Shown: piece after piece, positions 55,481 to 64,000 of the stretch | How positions within the stretch are numbered: position 1 is the stretch's first letter | How the letters are laid out: every line of letters begins with the position of its first letter | Assembly: GCA_014281115.1 (NCBI GenBank) | Contig: JACONQ010000001.1 | Location: 682,001-746,000 of the forward strand | DNA: 64,000 nucleotides | Direction: 5' to 3' | Source: Laburnicola sp. R22_1 | Lineage: Eukaryota > Ascomycota > Dothideomycetes > Pleosporales > Didymosphaeriaceae | Translations under genes and position numbers: made by a program | The notes under the pieces: generated by a model | Database searches by the model: none | What the model was told of the DNA's origin: nothing | Seen by the model: only the letters and a program-made list of their open reading frames with translations

Positions 55481-55612
55481 ATGGGCAACTGCGGCTGTGC
55501 TTCGTCGAATACTTGCAACTGCGGGTCTGCATGCACTTGCGATAACTGCCCTGTACGTTTGTTTTGAGTCGTGCGTGTGAGTCGATGCTGATGGGTTGGG
55601 CAGCACAAATAA
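55481..55612 (+). CDS. copper metallothionein, 26 residues, two exons
   Basis: Exon 1 (55481-55552) encodes MGNCGCASSNTC and then NCGSACTCDNCP. A 51-nt intron (GTACGT ... GCTGAT ... GGCAG) leads to exon 2 (55604-55612), His-Lys-stop. Seven Cys have the spacing C-x-C-x5-C-x-C-x3-C-x-C-x2-C, the same as Neurospora crassa copper metallothionein as I know it. There are no aromatic residues, also typical. The role is binding Cu(I) in a cytosolic thiolate cluster for storage and detoxification. If the intron were kept the protein would end VRLF instead. The gene is far too short for ordinary frame scans. It converges on the Ctr copper-transporter gene 425 bp away, which supports the copper role. 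Confidence 0.93.
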
Positions 55613-56036
55613 GCGGGTCGCTGCGTGTTGGCTAGGTTGTTGAGCCATGTGAAGAGTGGGTGAGTACTTGGTTCGCTTCTCAAGATGGGAGGAGTGGTGC
55701 TGACCATGGTAGGAAACGGAGTCATGGTGTGGTCGGGTGAGGGAGATGGGATTTGGAGAGTGGGCTAGAGTTGGCTTCCTGATACCTCTGTCATTACTTG
55801 GCCTTGCCATGCATGCTGTTGAGATTACGGAATATAAATTATATCGTCTGTGCATTTCGATCGTTGGCAACCTGCCCTCTCCAGGACGTGAGCTGTCACT
55901 GTCGTGTTACCACGTCGCCAGAGCACACACTATGGTGTTTGTCGAATAGCAACTGGACACTTCAATGGTCCGTACGCAGTGTGACCTCGATGATATAATG
56001 TCAACGCAAGCCGTCGGAACCCAGTAGTCTCCCACC

Positions 56037-56872
56037 TCAACCACAGCACACCGTCACCTCCTCCTGCAAGCGATCGCGACCGCCCTGTCGTACGTTGAGG
56101 GCCTCCCAACCGAATATGAAGTACCCGATATACGCCCCGATGAAGATGCAGATGAGGATGTAGCCATTGTAGTACATGGCCAACAGCATGATGAAGTAGG
56201 CGACTGCAAACTGCAGCATATGCAGCAGCGCGCGGATAGCCTGTTGGAAGACGTTCGGGCGAAATTTCTGCTGAGGAGCGACTGCGCATGCGGTAGCGTT
56301 CGCAAGCTTCTTGTTGGCGGAATCAGAGGACGAGACACGGTCAGCGCTGGTACTGGCGAGTGAACGTGCGTGCTGCTTTATGATGTAGCCATCGTATTCT
56401 TTGCCGGCGCGGCGGAGGAATTCGAGGGCGAGGACGAGGAAGATGACGCCAATGCAGGAGCCGGCGAACATGCCTTTGGACGTGTTCTGCCATGTGCTGG
56501 AGATGAAGCCTGGCGTGCGTTAGAACAGATGGAGACCGACAGGGTGCAAGAGTCAGGAAAGCAACTTAGAAAGCAACTTACAGGTATCCACGGTATTCCA
56601 GTTCCACAGCATCTATGGAGTATCGTTAGCTCAAGAACTCTTTGCGCGGCGTAGGCGTCGTACACTGATCTTGCATGGGTGTGCGCTACCACTGCCACCA
56701 CCCATATCCATACCGCCGTGGTCCATACCACTCATAGCCGTGCTCGCGGGTGCCGCAGCCGATGCCGTCGGGGAACTCATATCCTGTAAGGTTGTGCGAT
56801 AAGTATCTGTTTCGTATGCAAACGCATCTTCGATTAACTTACCATGCCCGTCATGTGTGAATGGTCCGTCAT
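56037..56872 (-). CDS. Ctr-family copper transporter (Ctr3/CtrC-like)
   Basis: Four exons (56872-56843, 56783-56664, 56612-56582, 56509-56037) give 217 residues with all phases consistent. The first exon holds only MTDHSHMTGM, split from DMSSP by a 59-nt intron with GTAAGT and TTACAG. The extracellular part is Met/His-rich (MTDHSHMTGMDM, MDHGGMDMGGG), the Cu(I)-gathering Mets motif. TM1 is GMFAGSCIGVIFLVLALEFL, preceded by MLWNWNT and CFISSTW, as in Ctr3/CtrC. TM2 contains the MxxxM motif (MLLAM) and TM3 the GxxxG motif (GAYIGYFIFG). It ends EEVTVCCG, with a Cys pair for copper hand-off. Ctr proteins import Cu(I) as trimers at the plasma membrane. A near-match to a copper-response core (minus strand CTTGCTCA at about 57005-57013) lies upstream. 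Confidence 0.95.
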
Positions 56873-58079
56873 TGTTCACGGGTTTCGATTCTTGGGTGAG
56901 GGTCAATGAACTGAGGCTGGAGTGAAACTGATGAAACAGACAACAGTGGGAGGGCAATTTGAGAGGTAGATATAGCAAACGCCGCAGCGCAGTGGCGCGC
57001 GTGAATGAGCAAGTTTAGGGAACTGATCCCGGCGAATGCTATTGGAAATGGCGCTAGCAGATGCAACCGTGAAGGAGCATGCAGTGTGCATTGTGGGATC
57101 CCGGATGATAGATAGGAGAGGAAGGAGCGACTCGCGCGAGTTTGCTATCCAAGGTCAAAGACGATGCGACCACGGGAGAGATCAACGATATCATGGGTCC
57201 AAGGGTGTTTACAATTCGTGTCTTACCAGCGCCAGCACACATCCTAAGGCGGTGGGACACTGTGAGTCTGCAGATTCCGCAACACCAGCAAGGTGGTTCG
57301 ACGACGTGCTGTGCCAATCTGTTGGGGGTAACTTGCGCGTATGCACTCACGAGGCGTCCCAACGGGGGGCAAAGGCTGAAGCTAAGGTCGCTCAGCGGCG
57401 CGTTCCTGCGTGAGCACATTCAAACAGGTGATTGAGTCTTCTTGTATCTCCATGGCTTTAGTCGTTATACCCTGCAGCGGGCCGCTTTTAGGCGCATTCT
57501 TGCTCTGCAGCGTAAAGGCCGCATAGATTAAGAGAACGTGCGATAGATGACTGATTGATTGAATCTCGCTGTCGGGCGCTGCCGAGAGCTACCCATGTCG
57601 CGCGTCGTTGTCCATCGGAACGCCAAGGAAGATCTTCCTCTCTCTTAAAATGCGTGGATTGTAGCCTTGCGGGACGCAAGTCTGTGTTGGTTGTCCGATG
57701 AGTGAAGTCTTCAAGGGCTGCTGGTTCGGGTTCGCAGTTCGCAGGACGATCAAATTGGGTGGAGCCACGTTTCTCCGACGCCGAGGGGCTGATTAGCTCG
57801 TACACACTTCACCTTTCTACACATCAATCTCAAAGTGGATGTTTCATTAATGAGCGCCGTTATATCAACCTTTAGCTCGTTCATTATAAGCACAATCTGT
57901 GATACAACATCGGGAGCTGATTGGTAACTGCTACTTTATCCATCCGAACAAGGACCACTATATCTGAACATTCCTTTGCTTTTGTCGTGAGAGCCTCTAA
58001 TCGTCTTCACATTCGAGAAATGAATAGACGGTATGACGCTGCTACTCGTTTTGTCTTCTTACGGAACTACTGAAACATG
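56873..58079. other. intergenic, no gene recognised
   Basis: Upstream region of the copper transporter and 3' region of the RBR ligase. Several frames of about 100-125 codons occur on both strands but have no domain or splice structure. Confidence 0.5.
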
Positions 58080-59462
58080 TTAACGCAGGCGGTTGCGTCT
58101 GCAATCAGCACAGATGCGGATGTGGCATCGAGGGCACTCAAGTATAAAACGCCGATGTCCCCTTGCGCATATCTCACACTGTAGCCGGGTCATTCCGTTG
58201 CCCTCGACCCGATTGAGCCAGCCAGGATGAGTGCACTCGTCATTCTCGCGAAGGTTCTCTCGAACAGCTGCCACGCGGCGATTAACCTCGATGTTGGGAA
58301 GGATGTGTGGTCCGGCATCTCGACCCACTACCTCCTGGGCGCGTCTCACCAATCGTTCCTCGTTCCACTGGTCACATCCGCATTCTTTCCAGCGTTGGCC
58401 GCAGACGTAGCAAAACTGCGCCCCGCATTTGCAACTTCGGGTTGTTAGTGTTGGTGAATGGGAAGGCGCAGTGAATACTCACGTCATGTGATTGCAGCCT
58501 ATGTCCAACTCCACCATGGAACGGCACGAATAACAGCGTTGCCAGCCTTGAGCATGAGCCAAAGTTAACGTAGCCTGAAGCGCCGGATCCGCTGGGCAGT
58601 CATTGCCCTGATGATACGCGTTCTTGCACATTGAGCATGTAGCACTTCCGCATGTGCCGCATTCTGCTCGTCCCACCTGTATGTGATGCTTCGGTATGAA
58701 CTGGCCACAGTGGGCGTTGCCGCAGTATGTTCTGTCCGTGGTCGAGAACTCATCTTCGGCTTCGCGAAAGGCTTTCAGCTCTCCTGGAGATAGAGCTGCG
58801 CTCACGAGCTCAAGCGGAATAGGCTCCCGACAACACCGCGGAGGGAAGAGTTCTTCATCCGTGATTGCGCGCAAGAAGAGACCCTTCAAGCATTCGTTGC
58901 AGTAGCGATCACCGCAAGGGAGACCAGCGGTAGATGCCATTTTGAAGTTGCCAAAACAAACACAGCATTCATACTCTTGGGCCAGCTTGCCGAGCGCTTT
59001 GGCCTGTCGTTCCGCGTAGGAGACTGACGGTCCCGCTTCCGACTCTTCATCTGAGAACTCCAAGTCTAGTGCCAGACCGAGTGGCTGTACTGCATTCGGA
59101 GACGGACGGGAGAGTAGCTCTTCTGCATTTGTTCCTTCCTCGCGCAGGCTTTCGGCGAATCGTCTGTCTTCTACAGCCTGCTCCTCCGAGCCGACGAGCT
59201 CAGCAATCGCCTGGGCGTCCGAATCGATTGCGGAGGCAACGCTATGGGCTAGTTTGGCGTCTCGGAGAAAGCTGAGGTGCGCTGCGATCTCTGCCTGGAA
59301 GCTGTCGCGAGCCACTTTACCATCTGGAGGATTGTCAACGAGATATTTGCCTTTTCCAGATTGGTTAATAATGCCGACTTCTTCAAGTTGCAACGCGAGC
59401 GCTGTGATTTCGTCGTCTAGAAGGTCTGCATGGTCGGCCCCAACCGCACGCACGGCGGCCAT
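58080..59462 (-). CDS. RBR-type (RING-IBR-RING) E3 ubiquitin ligase
   Basis: Exons 59462-58483 and 58434-58080, 48-nt intron, 444 residues. An N-terminal helical region (ITALALQLEEVGIINQSGKG, a feature of fungal RBR proteins) precedes RING1 (CCVCFGNFKMASTAGLPCGD, CNECLKG, PRCC). The IBR follows (YCGNAHCGQFIPKH, CGTCGSATCSMC, then HQGNDC). RING2 spans the intron: CYSCRSMVELDIGCNHMT then CKCGAQFCYVCGQRW and CGCDQW. The Cys of TCKCG is the expected catalytic thioester residue. A further C-terminal Cys/His cluster (CEICARGH, CPRCHIRICADCRR) could bind more zinc. RBR ligases pass ubiquitin through RING2 Cys; the substrate is unknown. Confidence 0.93.
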
Positions 59463-62400
59463 TTTGGTACGTTTCGGTTGACGAGTCAGACGTGAATTGG
59501 TTCAAGAGAGCCTAAGGTTGAGGTTGAGGTTGAGGAGGACGAGTGTGGGTGGTCTGTTGATGGAGCGATTCCGAGCGAACAAGCGATTATTTGTAAAGGG
59601 AGGGAGAGAAATGTAGTTCTTAGCATTCGAGCAGGGCACCGAAGAGTGCACGGCGATGAAGAGTCCCAACGAAGCAAAGAAAATCGGAGGGGCATTAGGT
59701 ATTTATGTGGAGTATGTGTGCACATGTTTGTGCACATGTTGTGGAACCACCGCTACTGCAATATATGCTATGCGCGTTAACTCCGCGTTACACAAAATTA
59801 TGTCATTGACCTTTTATAAAGTGTTCGAAGGCGCTGTGCGTTATAATATTTCGCAGATTCTGCTTCGTGGCTTGTTCTCCCTTCCTATACTCGGCAAAAA
59901 ATAAATACTAAGCGCTAGATACCTCCTCCAAGTAGGTGCGGCACTACAAAAAAAATATACATCAAACTAAGCCTGCCAAATAAAGCAAAAAAAAAAAAAA
60001 GAACAAGCTCTTAGAATATTTGTCACCAGTAGTTGCGACAACACCCACCCACCCACACTCTCTAAAAAAACATCAAACAAAAAAAAGTCTGCCCCAAAAA
60101 GTGGCAAAAAAAGCTCTCCGAGGCAGAGGCCACTCTGGCGGTGTCCTGGCATCCTACTCCGCGGGAGAGTGAACTTCTTCAGTCCATGTGCCGCAACCCG
60201 TACATTTTCAGAGCATTGTCCCGCATCGAACCGACGCCCTCTGTCGGTCTCGCTTGAGGGTTGTTGAACGACTACCAGCCTGTCATACGCGGTTTGTTTG
60301 TACATGGAGGTTTTTTGATTTTTTTTAATATATATAGGGGCGCTTGAAGAGGTAGGATAGGGATTTTGGGCGGGATTTGTGGGTGTTGTTTTGGGGTGAG
60401 GCGAGGTGGTGTGGCGGGGCGGTGTGGCGGTGGGTGGGCTTGGGAGTGAATGCAGCGAGTTTGGATTTTTGTGGGTGTTTTTTAAGCGAGAGGGTTGTAA
60501 GATTGTGTGTTGGAGTTGGTTTGAGGTCGCTTTGCTTGTCTTGATGGTATGTTTGTGCCAGGGCTTGCGTTCCTGCTTTTCTTTTGTGCACCACGTTTCC
60601 TGCTCGTATAACGTCGTTCGTAGCCCAAATAGCATATTTTAATGTCATGCATACTCACCCAACCAGGTGGAATGGGGGCATCAGACCGCCCTGCGTCATT
60701 CGCCTTTAAGGAACAGCATACCTAGACCTAGGCATGTACGAATCTCGGCATCAGAAGCCAACACGATTGACCTGAGATCACAATGCAAGTGGCTTACCGC
60801 TAGGGTGTCCACAAGCAATCTTACCAGCTCTTTCCAAATTCAATGACGGAGAAGGTGCGGGTTGGACGAAGTGAGATTCAATAGAATCGAGAATAGCATC
60901 TCGTGGCAACTCTGCAAAACATAAAACACAAGCATGCGTGAGTTGAAGTTCATCTTAAATGCGACAAAGAAGAAGAAGAGAAGAATAAAATAGTAATTTA
61001 GCTCATGCATTCTGTCAATTCAATCGCGGAGAGTGCGCAGAACTTCGACGTAGAAGCGTAAAATAGAGGGATATCACATGCATCAAAAAAATTGACGGGG
61101 AGACAGAAGTAATAGAACAACGCAGCAGGGATAACGTGGACGTGGTGGTGTGTAAGAGTGAGGATGTGTTGACTTCGCAGGAGGTGCGAAGTCTCTATGT
61201 GAGGCTTTACCGTTATGAGGTTAGTTAATATTTGGATGAGATATTGAATGGAAGGAGCACATACCGCAGGGGACGCATGTCGCAGCCCGGTCCCTTCCGG
61301 CATGTTGATTGTGTAAAAGAAATTCACACCGCGACTCATTGGAGGGGTCAAAGCATGATTTGGGAAAGCCGACGCCTCAACCAGCCACGTGACAGCGAGG
61401 CAACAGCCTCCATGTTTCCTGGTATGTTGCCCCTACCGCTACTATGGCCGGCTGACGTCCCTCTCGGTGAGAATATCCAAAGGAAAACACACACATGTTG
61501 CCCCTACCTTTAGTAAAAAATCCACTGAGGTAGAAACTACCACCAAGGCACACTAATATAGTCAACATTCCTCTTCTCGAGGTCTTCATCCTGCTGCGAT
61601 CTCTTCTCACAAACCTACCCTTAACACCAGTAACAAGGCAGTACTCGTCATGAAGAAAATACATATACAAATAACACTAAACAAGGCAGTAAAATCACCA
61701 GCAATATAGTCGGCACTTATCCGCGCATGCAAACCAAAAGCCATAACAGCAGAATCCATTTCCAATCTAGTGAGGGTATTGCATTGCTCTAAAGTCCATG
61801 CTACGTCCAACCGCAAACGCAAACGCAAACAGAAAACAGGCGTAAAACAAAAGATACCGATGGTAGACAGAAAGATAATGCAACGGGAGCACCAAGGCAA
61901 ATCAGCAAGCGTGCCTTCCATACAACCAAAGACTGGAAACAGGACGTTGAACGCCGAACGACACCCCAGTATAAAAAAGTGAAATATATTGGTCCCATAC
62001 AATATGGAAATCATGACGCCATACATGCGCCCGTGGGGAAATAAAAAGCGTTATGGGAAGAAAAGAAGAAGAAATAGAGTAAAACATATTCGAAAGGTAT
62101 TCAAATACTGTAACAATAGGGACAGCAGCGAGAAGCAGCCAAGCAGACAACAGCAGCCATACAGAAAAATAAAGATTTGGATACTCACTGAGTTCTTAGC
62201 ACACCCACTGCTTTCCATCTCAGCGTTATACCGTGTACCCCACGTGCGCGAAGTATTCTTCATGATAGAAAAATTTGGATACACACTGACGCCAAACGCC
62301 CGACTTGAAGGAGAAGCTCGAAACAAGCTTTGCCAATGCCACTGTACAGGTTGTGATAGTAAAAGAGTAGAGGAGGAGGAACACAAATAGCCGGACGTAC

Positions 62401-62797
62401 ATGGAAAGGAGACGAGATGTAAGAGAACAATGTATCAGAACGAAAAAAGTACTTGGTCCGCATCTTCGGTAGCATCGTAACCTCAGAGCCGTGTTTAGCC
62501 CTCGTTCAATGACCCAACTGTCCCCCGCAATGCCTCTATCCCTCTCTTTCCCTCTCTTGGTGCGATCGCCGTTGCGTAAATCTCCAGTAGAAGCCGCCAA
62601 GGTTATCGAGATGGGCGATCCGTCGTCATCGGGTCTTCCTAATAATATACGCTATTTCCGCATCAATAACGCCGAAGTAGCCCTTTTATACAAAACGTAT
62701 GGCCCCGGCTGGTATTATACAAGGTCAACTCGCCGGAGAAGAAAGCTCACGAGCCCTCAACTTGTCGATTAGTAAACAAACACACCTGCAAACAGCG
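59463..62797. other. long AT-rich intergenic region
   Basis: 3.3 kb without a recognisable gene. 59515-59540 has four GGTTGA units just upstream of the RBR gene. 59700-60110 is AT-rich with long A runs. 60106-60330 is a GC-richer island (see ncRNA candidate). 60350-60480 is G-rich. 61.0-62.5 kb is AT-rich, with a CAAACG run near 61807; its frames (up to 139 codons) have the hydrophobic composition expected of AT-rich non-coding DNA. Confidence 0.5.
60106..60330. ncRNA. candidate structured RNA gene (strand unresolved, minus preferred)
   Basis: A compact island of mixed composition is bounded by homopolymer runs that could end Pol III transcripts in either direction (A7 at 60106-60112, read as T7 on the minus strand; T6 and T8 at 60311-60328 on the plus strand). 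Inside are several short hairpins: CAGAG/CTCTG (60124-60137), CTCC-gcg-GGAG (60157-60167) and ACCGAC/GTCGGT (60230-60248). On the minus strand CTCTCC near 60169 can also pair with GGAGAG near 60118. The minus strand also has CGGTTCGATGC (60226-60236), close to a Pol III B box. No known RNA family (tRNA, U6, U3, SRP, RNase P) is recognised, so this is only a candidate. Confidence 0.25.
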
Positions 62798-63552
62798 TCA
62801 AACACCCTCAGTAGCGGAATCGCTGCTCTCGCTATGGCTCGAACGCTCTTTCTTATGCACGTTCCGCTCATGCTCGTCTCGTTTGTCCTTGCGGGTACCA
62901 AAGCTGCGGCCCCGTCCGCCGGTCTGGGCATGAGCCCTAGGGCACCCGTTGACGCTGCAGTAGTACTGTACTCGGTGGCGCGCATGCGTTTGGTCGTGAT
63001 GCCGGCGTAGGTCGGCCATGCGGCCGAAGGTAAGGTCTTTGCAGTCGGTCTTGGAGCATTTGAACTTCTTCTTGTCGTTGAAGACTAGGCCGATTGGTTC
63101 GTCGTCGCGGACAAGTCGTTGGTGGCGACGTGACACTCGGATAGTGGGGGTGGGGAGCGGCGGGGAGTAACGTGGGGTCGGGGCAGTGATGTTCATTGGG
63201 GCGGTCGAGTAGGCGGAACTGGCCGGGTTTAGCTAGAGAATAGGCAAGCTTGATGCGATGGCTTACTTTGTCAAGGCAGCAAAAGATGTTTCTTGCTGAT
63301 AGTTCAACTCTGACTGGCTAAGTGAATCTGCAACGGAGCGACGTGGTGTGGGTATCTGGGTGCTGGACAAACTATCGCGCTTGCAGTTAGAACGTGTACT
63401 GGAGAGCGCTGACCAAAAAGGGTTTCCAAAGAGTGGAGATCCTGGGGCAGGTGCTGATCTTGGCAAGGGTTGATATGGTAATTCAAGGCTTGGACGCAAG
63501 GTTTCCCCGTGGATCCTACTAAGGGGACAACTTCCGGTATAGTAGTGGGACG
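62798..63552 (-). CDS. C2H2 zinc-finger protein, 5' part not resolved
   Basis: Two 3' exons are supported: 63552-63267 and 63218-62798, joined across a 48-nt intron (GTAAGC ... GCCAG) in phase. The upstream part is Ser/Pro/Leu-rich (LPYQPLPRSAPAPGSP ...). The last exon has a basic stretch (RVSRRHQRLVRDDEP), a finger FKCSKTDCKDLTF...RRHHDQTH (C-x4-C-x13-H-x4-H), and a second YYCSVNGCPRAHAQTGGRGR...HERNVH. It ends ESSDSATEGV. An AG acceptor (CTGACCGCCTCAG) precedes 63552, so the gene continues upstream. A protein-like frame at about 63900-63660 (DPLVLRNFAKPVVTHDSFLE) is a candidate exon, but its donor is not clear and the start may lie outside the window. Likely a transcription factor. Confidence 0.65.
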
Positions 63553-64000
63553 CTGAGGCGGTCAGAGCAAAATGTGTATGAGGAAAATATCATGTTAGGG
63601 CATACTGTTTAGCATGGTACATGACGCGTGATAGAAACAGCCAGGAGGAAGTACAATCGACAGAATTGCCTAGACGAGGTTGATCTTGGAGATCCGCCAG
63701 TTTTGTTGGCAACAAAAGCTTCGAGGAACGAATCATGAGTAACTACGGGCTTTGCGAAGTTTCGAAGGACAAGTGGGTCGATGTCGGCTCCTATACGGAT
63801 GGGTTGCGTGTTGAAAGGCGTCTTAGGATCGCATGAAACACGCACGGTGTTGTCGAGGGTAAAGAGGTATGAAGGGTAGTGACATGGTAGATTTAACAAA
63901 TTGCTCCACCGATCGTCCCAAAGTGGAAAACGAGGGGGTAGCGTAGTTTATTAGTCGCAGAACACTGGATCCGCATAGGTGAGAGTCCTCGGTTCGTACG

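Noticed and set aside
60226..60236. B-box-like CGGTTCGATGC as a tRNA signal
   Set aside because: No acceptor stem, D arm or anticodon arm can be built around it; no tRNA gene was recognised anywhere in the window.
59967..60635. 222-codon minus-strand frame
   Set aside because: Poly-Lys/Pro/Thr composition from A-rich and C-rich runs; part of it overlaps the hairpin island. No domain.
61607..62026. 139-codon hydrophobic minus-strand frame resembling a membrane protein
   Set aside because: The Phe/Ile/Leu content follows from AT-rich DNA, and an RLRLRL run comes from a CAAACG repeat; no start context or splice signals.
1..64000. CRISPR arrays, bacterial operons, phage genes
   Set aside because: No regular spacer-repeat arrays or prokaryotic gene arrangement; all recognisable genes are eukaryotic and intron-bearing or fungal in type.

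Overview
The window is chromosomal DNA from a filamentous ascomycete (Pezizomycotina; Dothideomycetes is my best guess, from overall gene character only). The evidence is many short GT-AG introns (about 41-60 nt, several with CTAAC/CTGAC-like branch sites), fungal-type products (Zn2Cys6 regulator, CFEM-like proteins, GH128 glucanase, Ctr copper transporter, fungal metallothionein) and a DNA transposon whose coding frame is full of TAA/TAG stops, as repeat-induced point mutation (RIP) would leave it. There are no bacterial operons; genes lie on both strands with intergenic gaps of 0.1-3 kb.

Layout. 1-7.9 kb: three uncharacterised genes, a multi-pass membrane protein gene surrounded by copies of a short repeat, and a CYSTM-type small protein. 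9.5-15.5 kb: an RRM/RS-domain RNA-binding protein divergent from a NAB2-like poly(A)-RNA-binding protein, then protoporphyrinogen oxidase (HEM14). 16.1-20.4 kb: three tandem, clearly paralogous cysteine-rich secreted or membrane-anchored CFEM-like genes that share both intron positions; the first appears to carry a 1-nt frameshift and the third has lost its transmembrane tail. 20.5-28.7 kb: an ankyrin-like protein, a small secreted protein of unknown function, a possible small membrane protein, a Zn2Cys6 regulator and a secreted GH128 glucanase. 30.7-42.7 kb: the very large ribosome-biogenesis gene UTP20 and a DRN1/CWF19L1-like gene. They are divergent, and their promoter region of about 190 bp has been split by a 2.1-kb pogo/Fot1-like transposon with 56-bp terminal inverted repeats. 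42.8-54.3 kb: a secreted DUF1524/HNH-type nuclease, a Cys-rich single-pass membrane protein, an HST2-like sirtuin, an FAD monooxygenase, cullin-3 and the mitochondrial DNL zinc-finger chaperone ZIM17. 55.4-56.9 kb: a 26-residue copper metallothionein converging on a Ctr copper transporter, a small copper-handling module. 58-64 kb: an RBR-type ubiquitin ligase, a long AT-rich intergenic stretch with one compact hairpin-rich island that may be an RNA gene, and the 3' part of a C2H2 zinc-finger gene.

Most genes are housekeeping and unrelated in function. The units that plausibly work together are the copper pair (uptake and sequestration) and the CFEM-like triplet. Exon boundaries were placed by hand from splice signals and reading-frame phase; where several solutions exist this is stated. 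No database search was possible.
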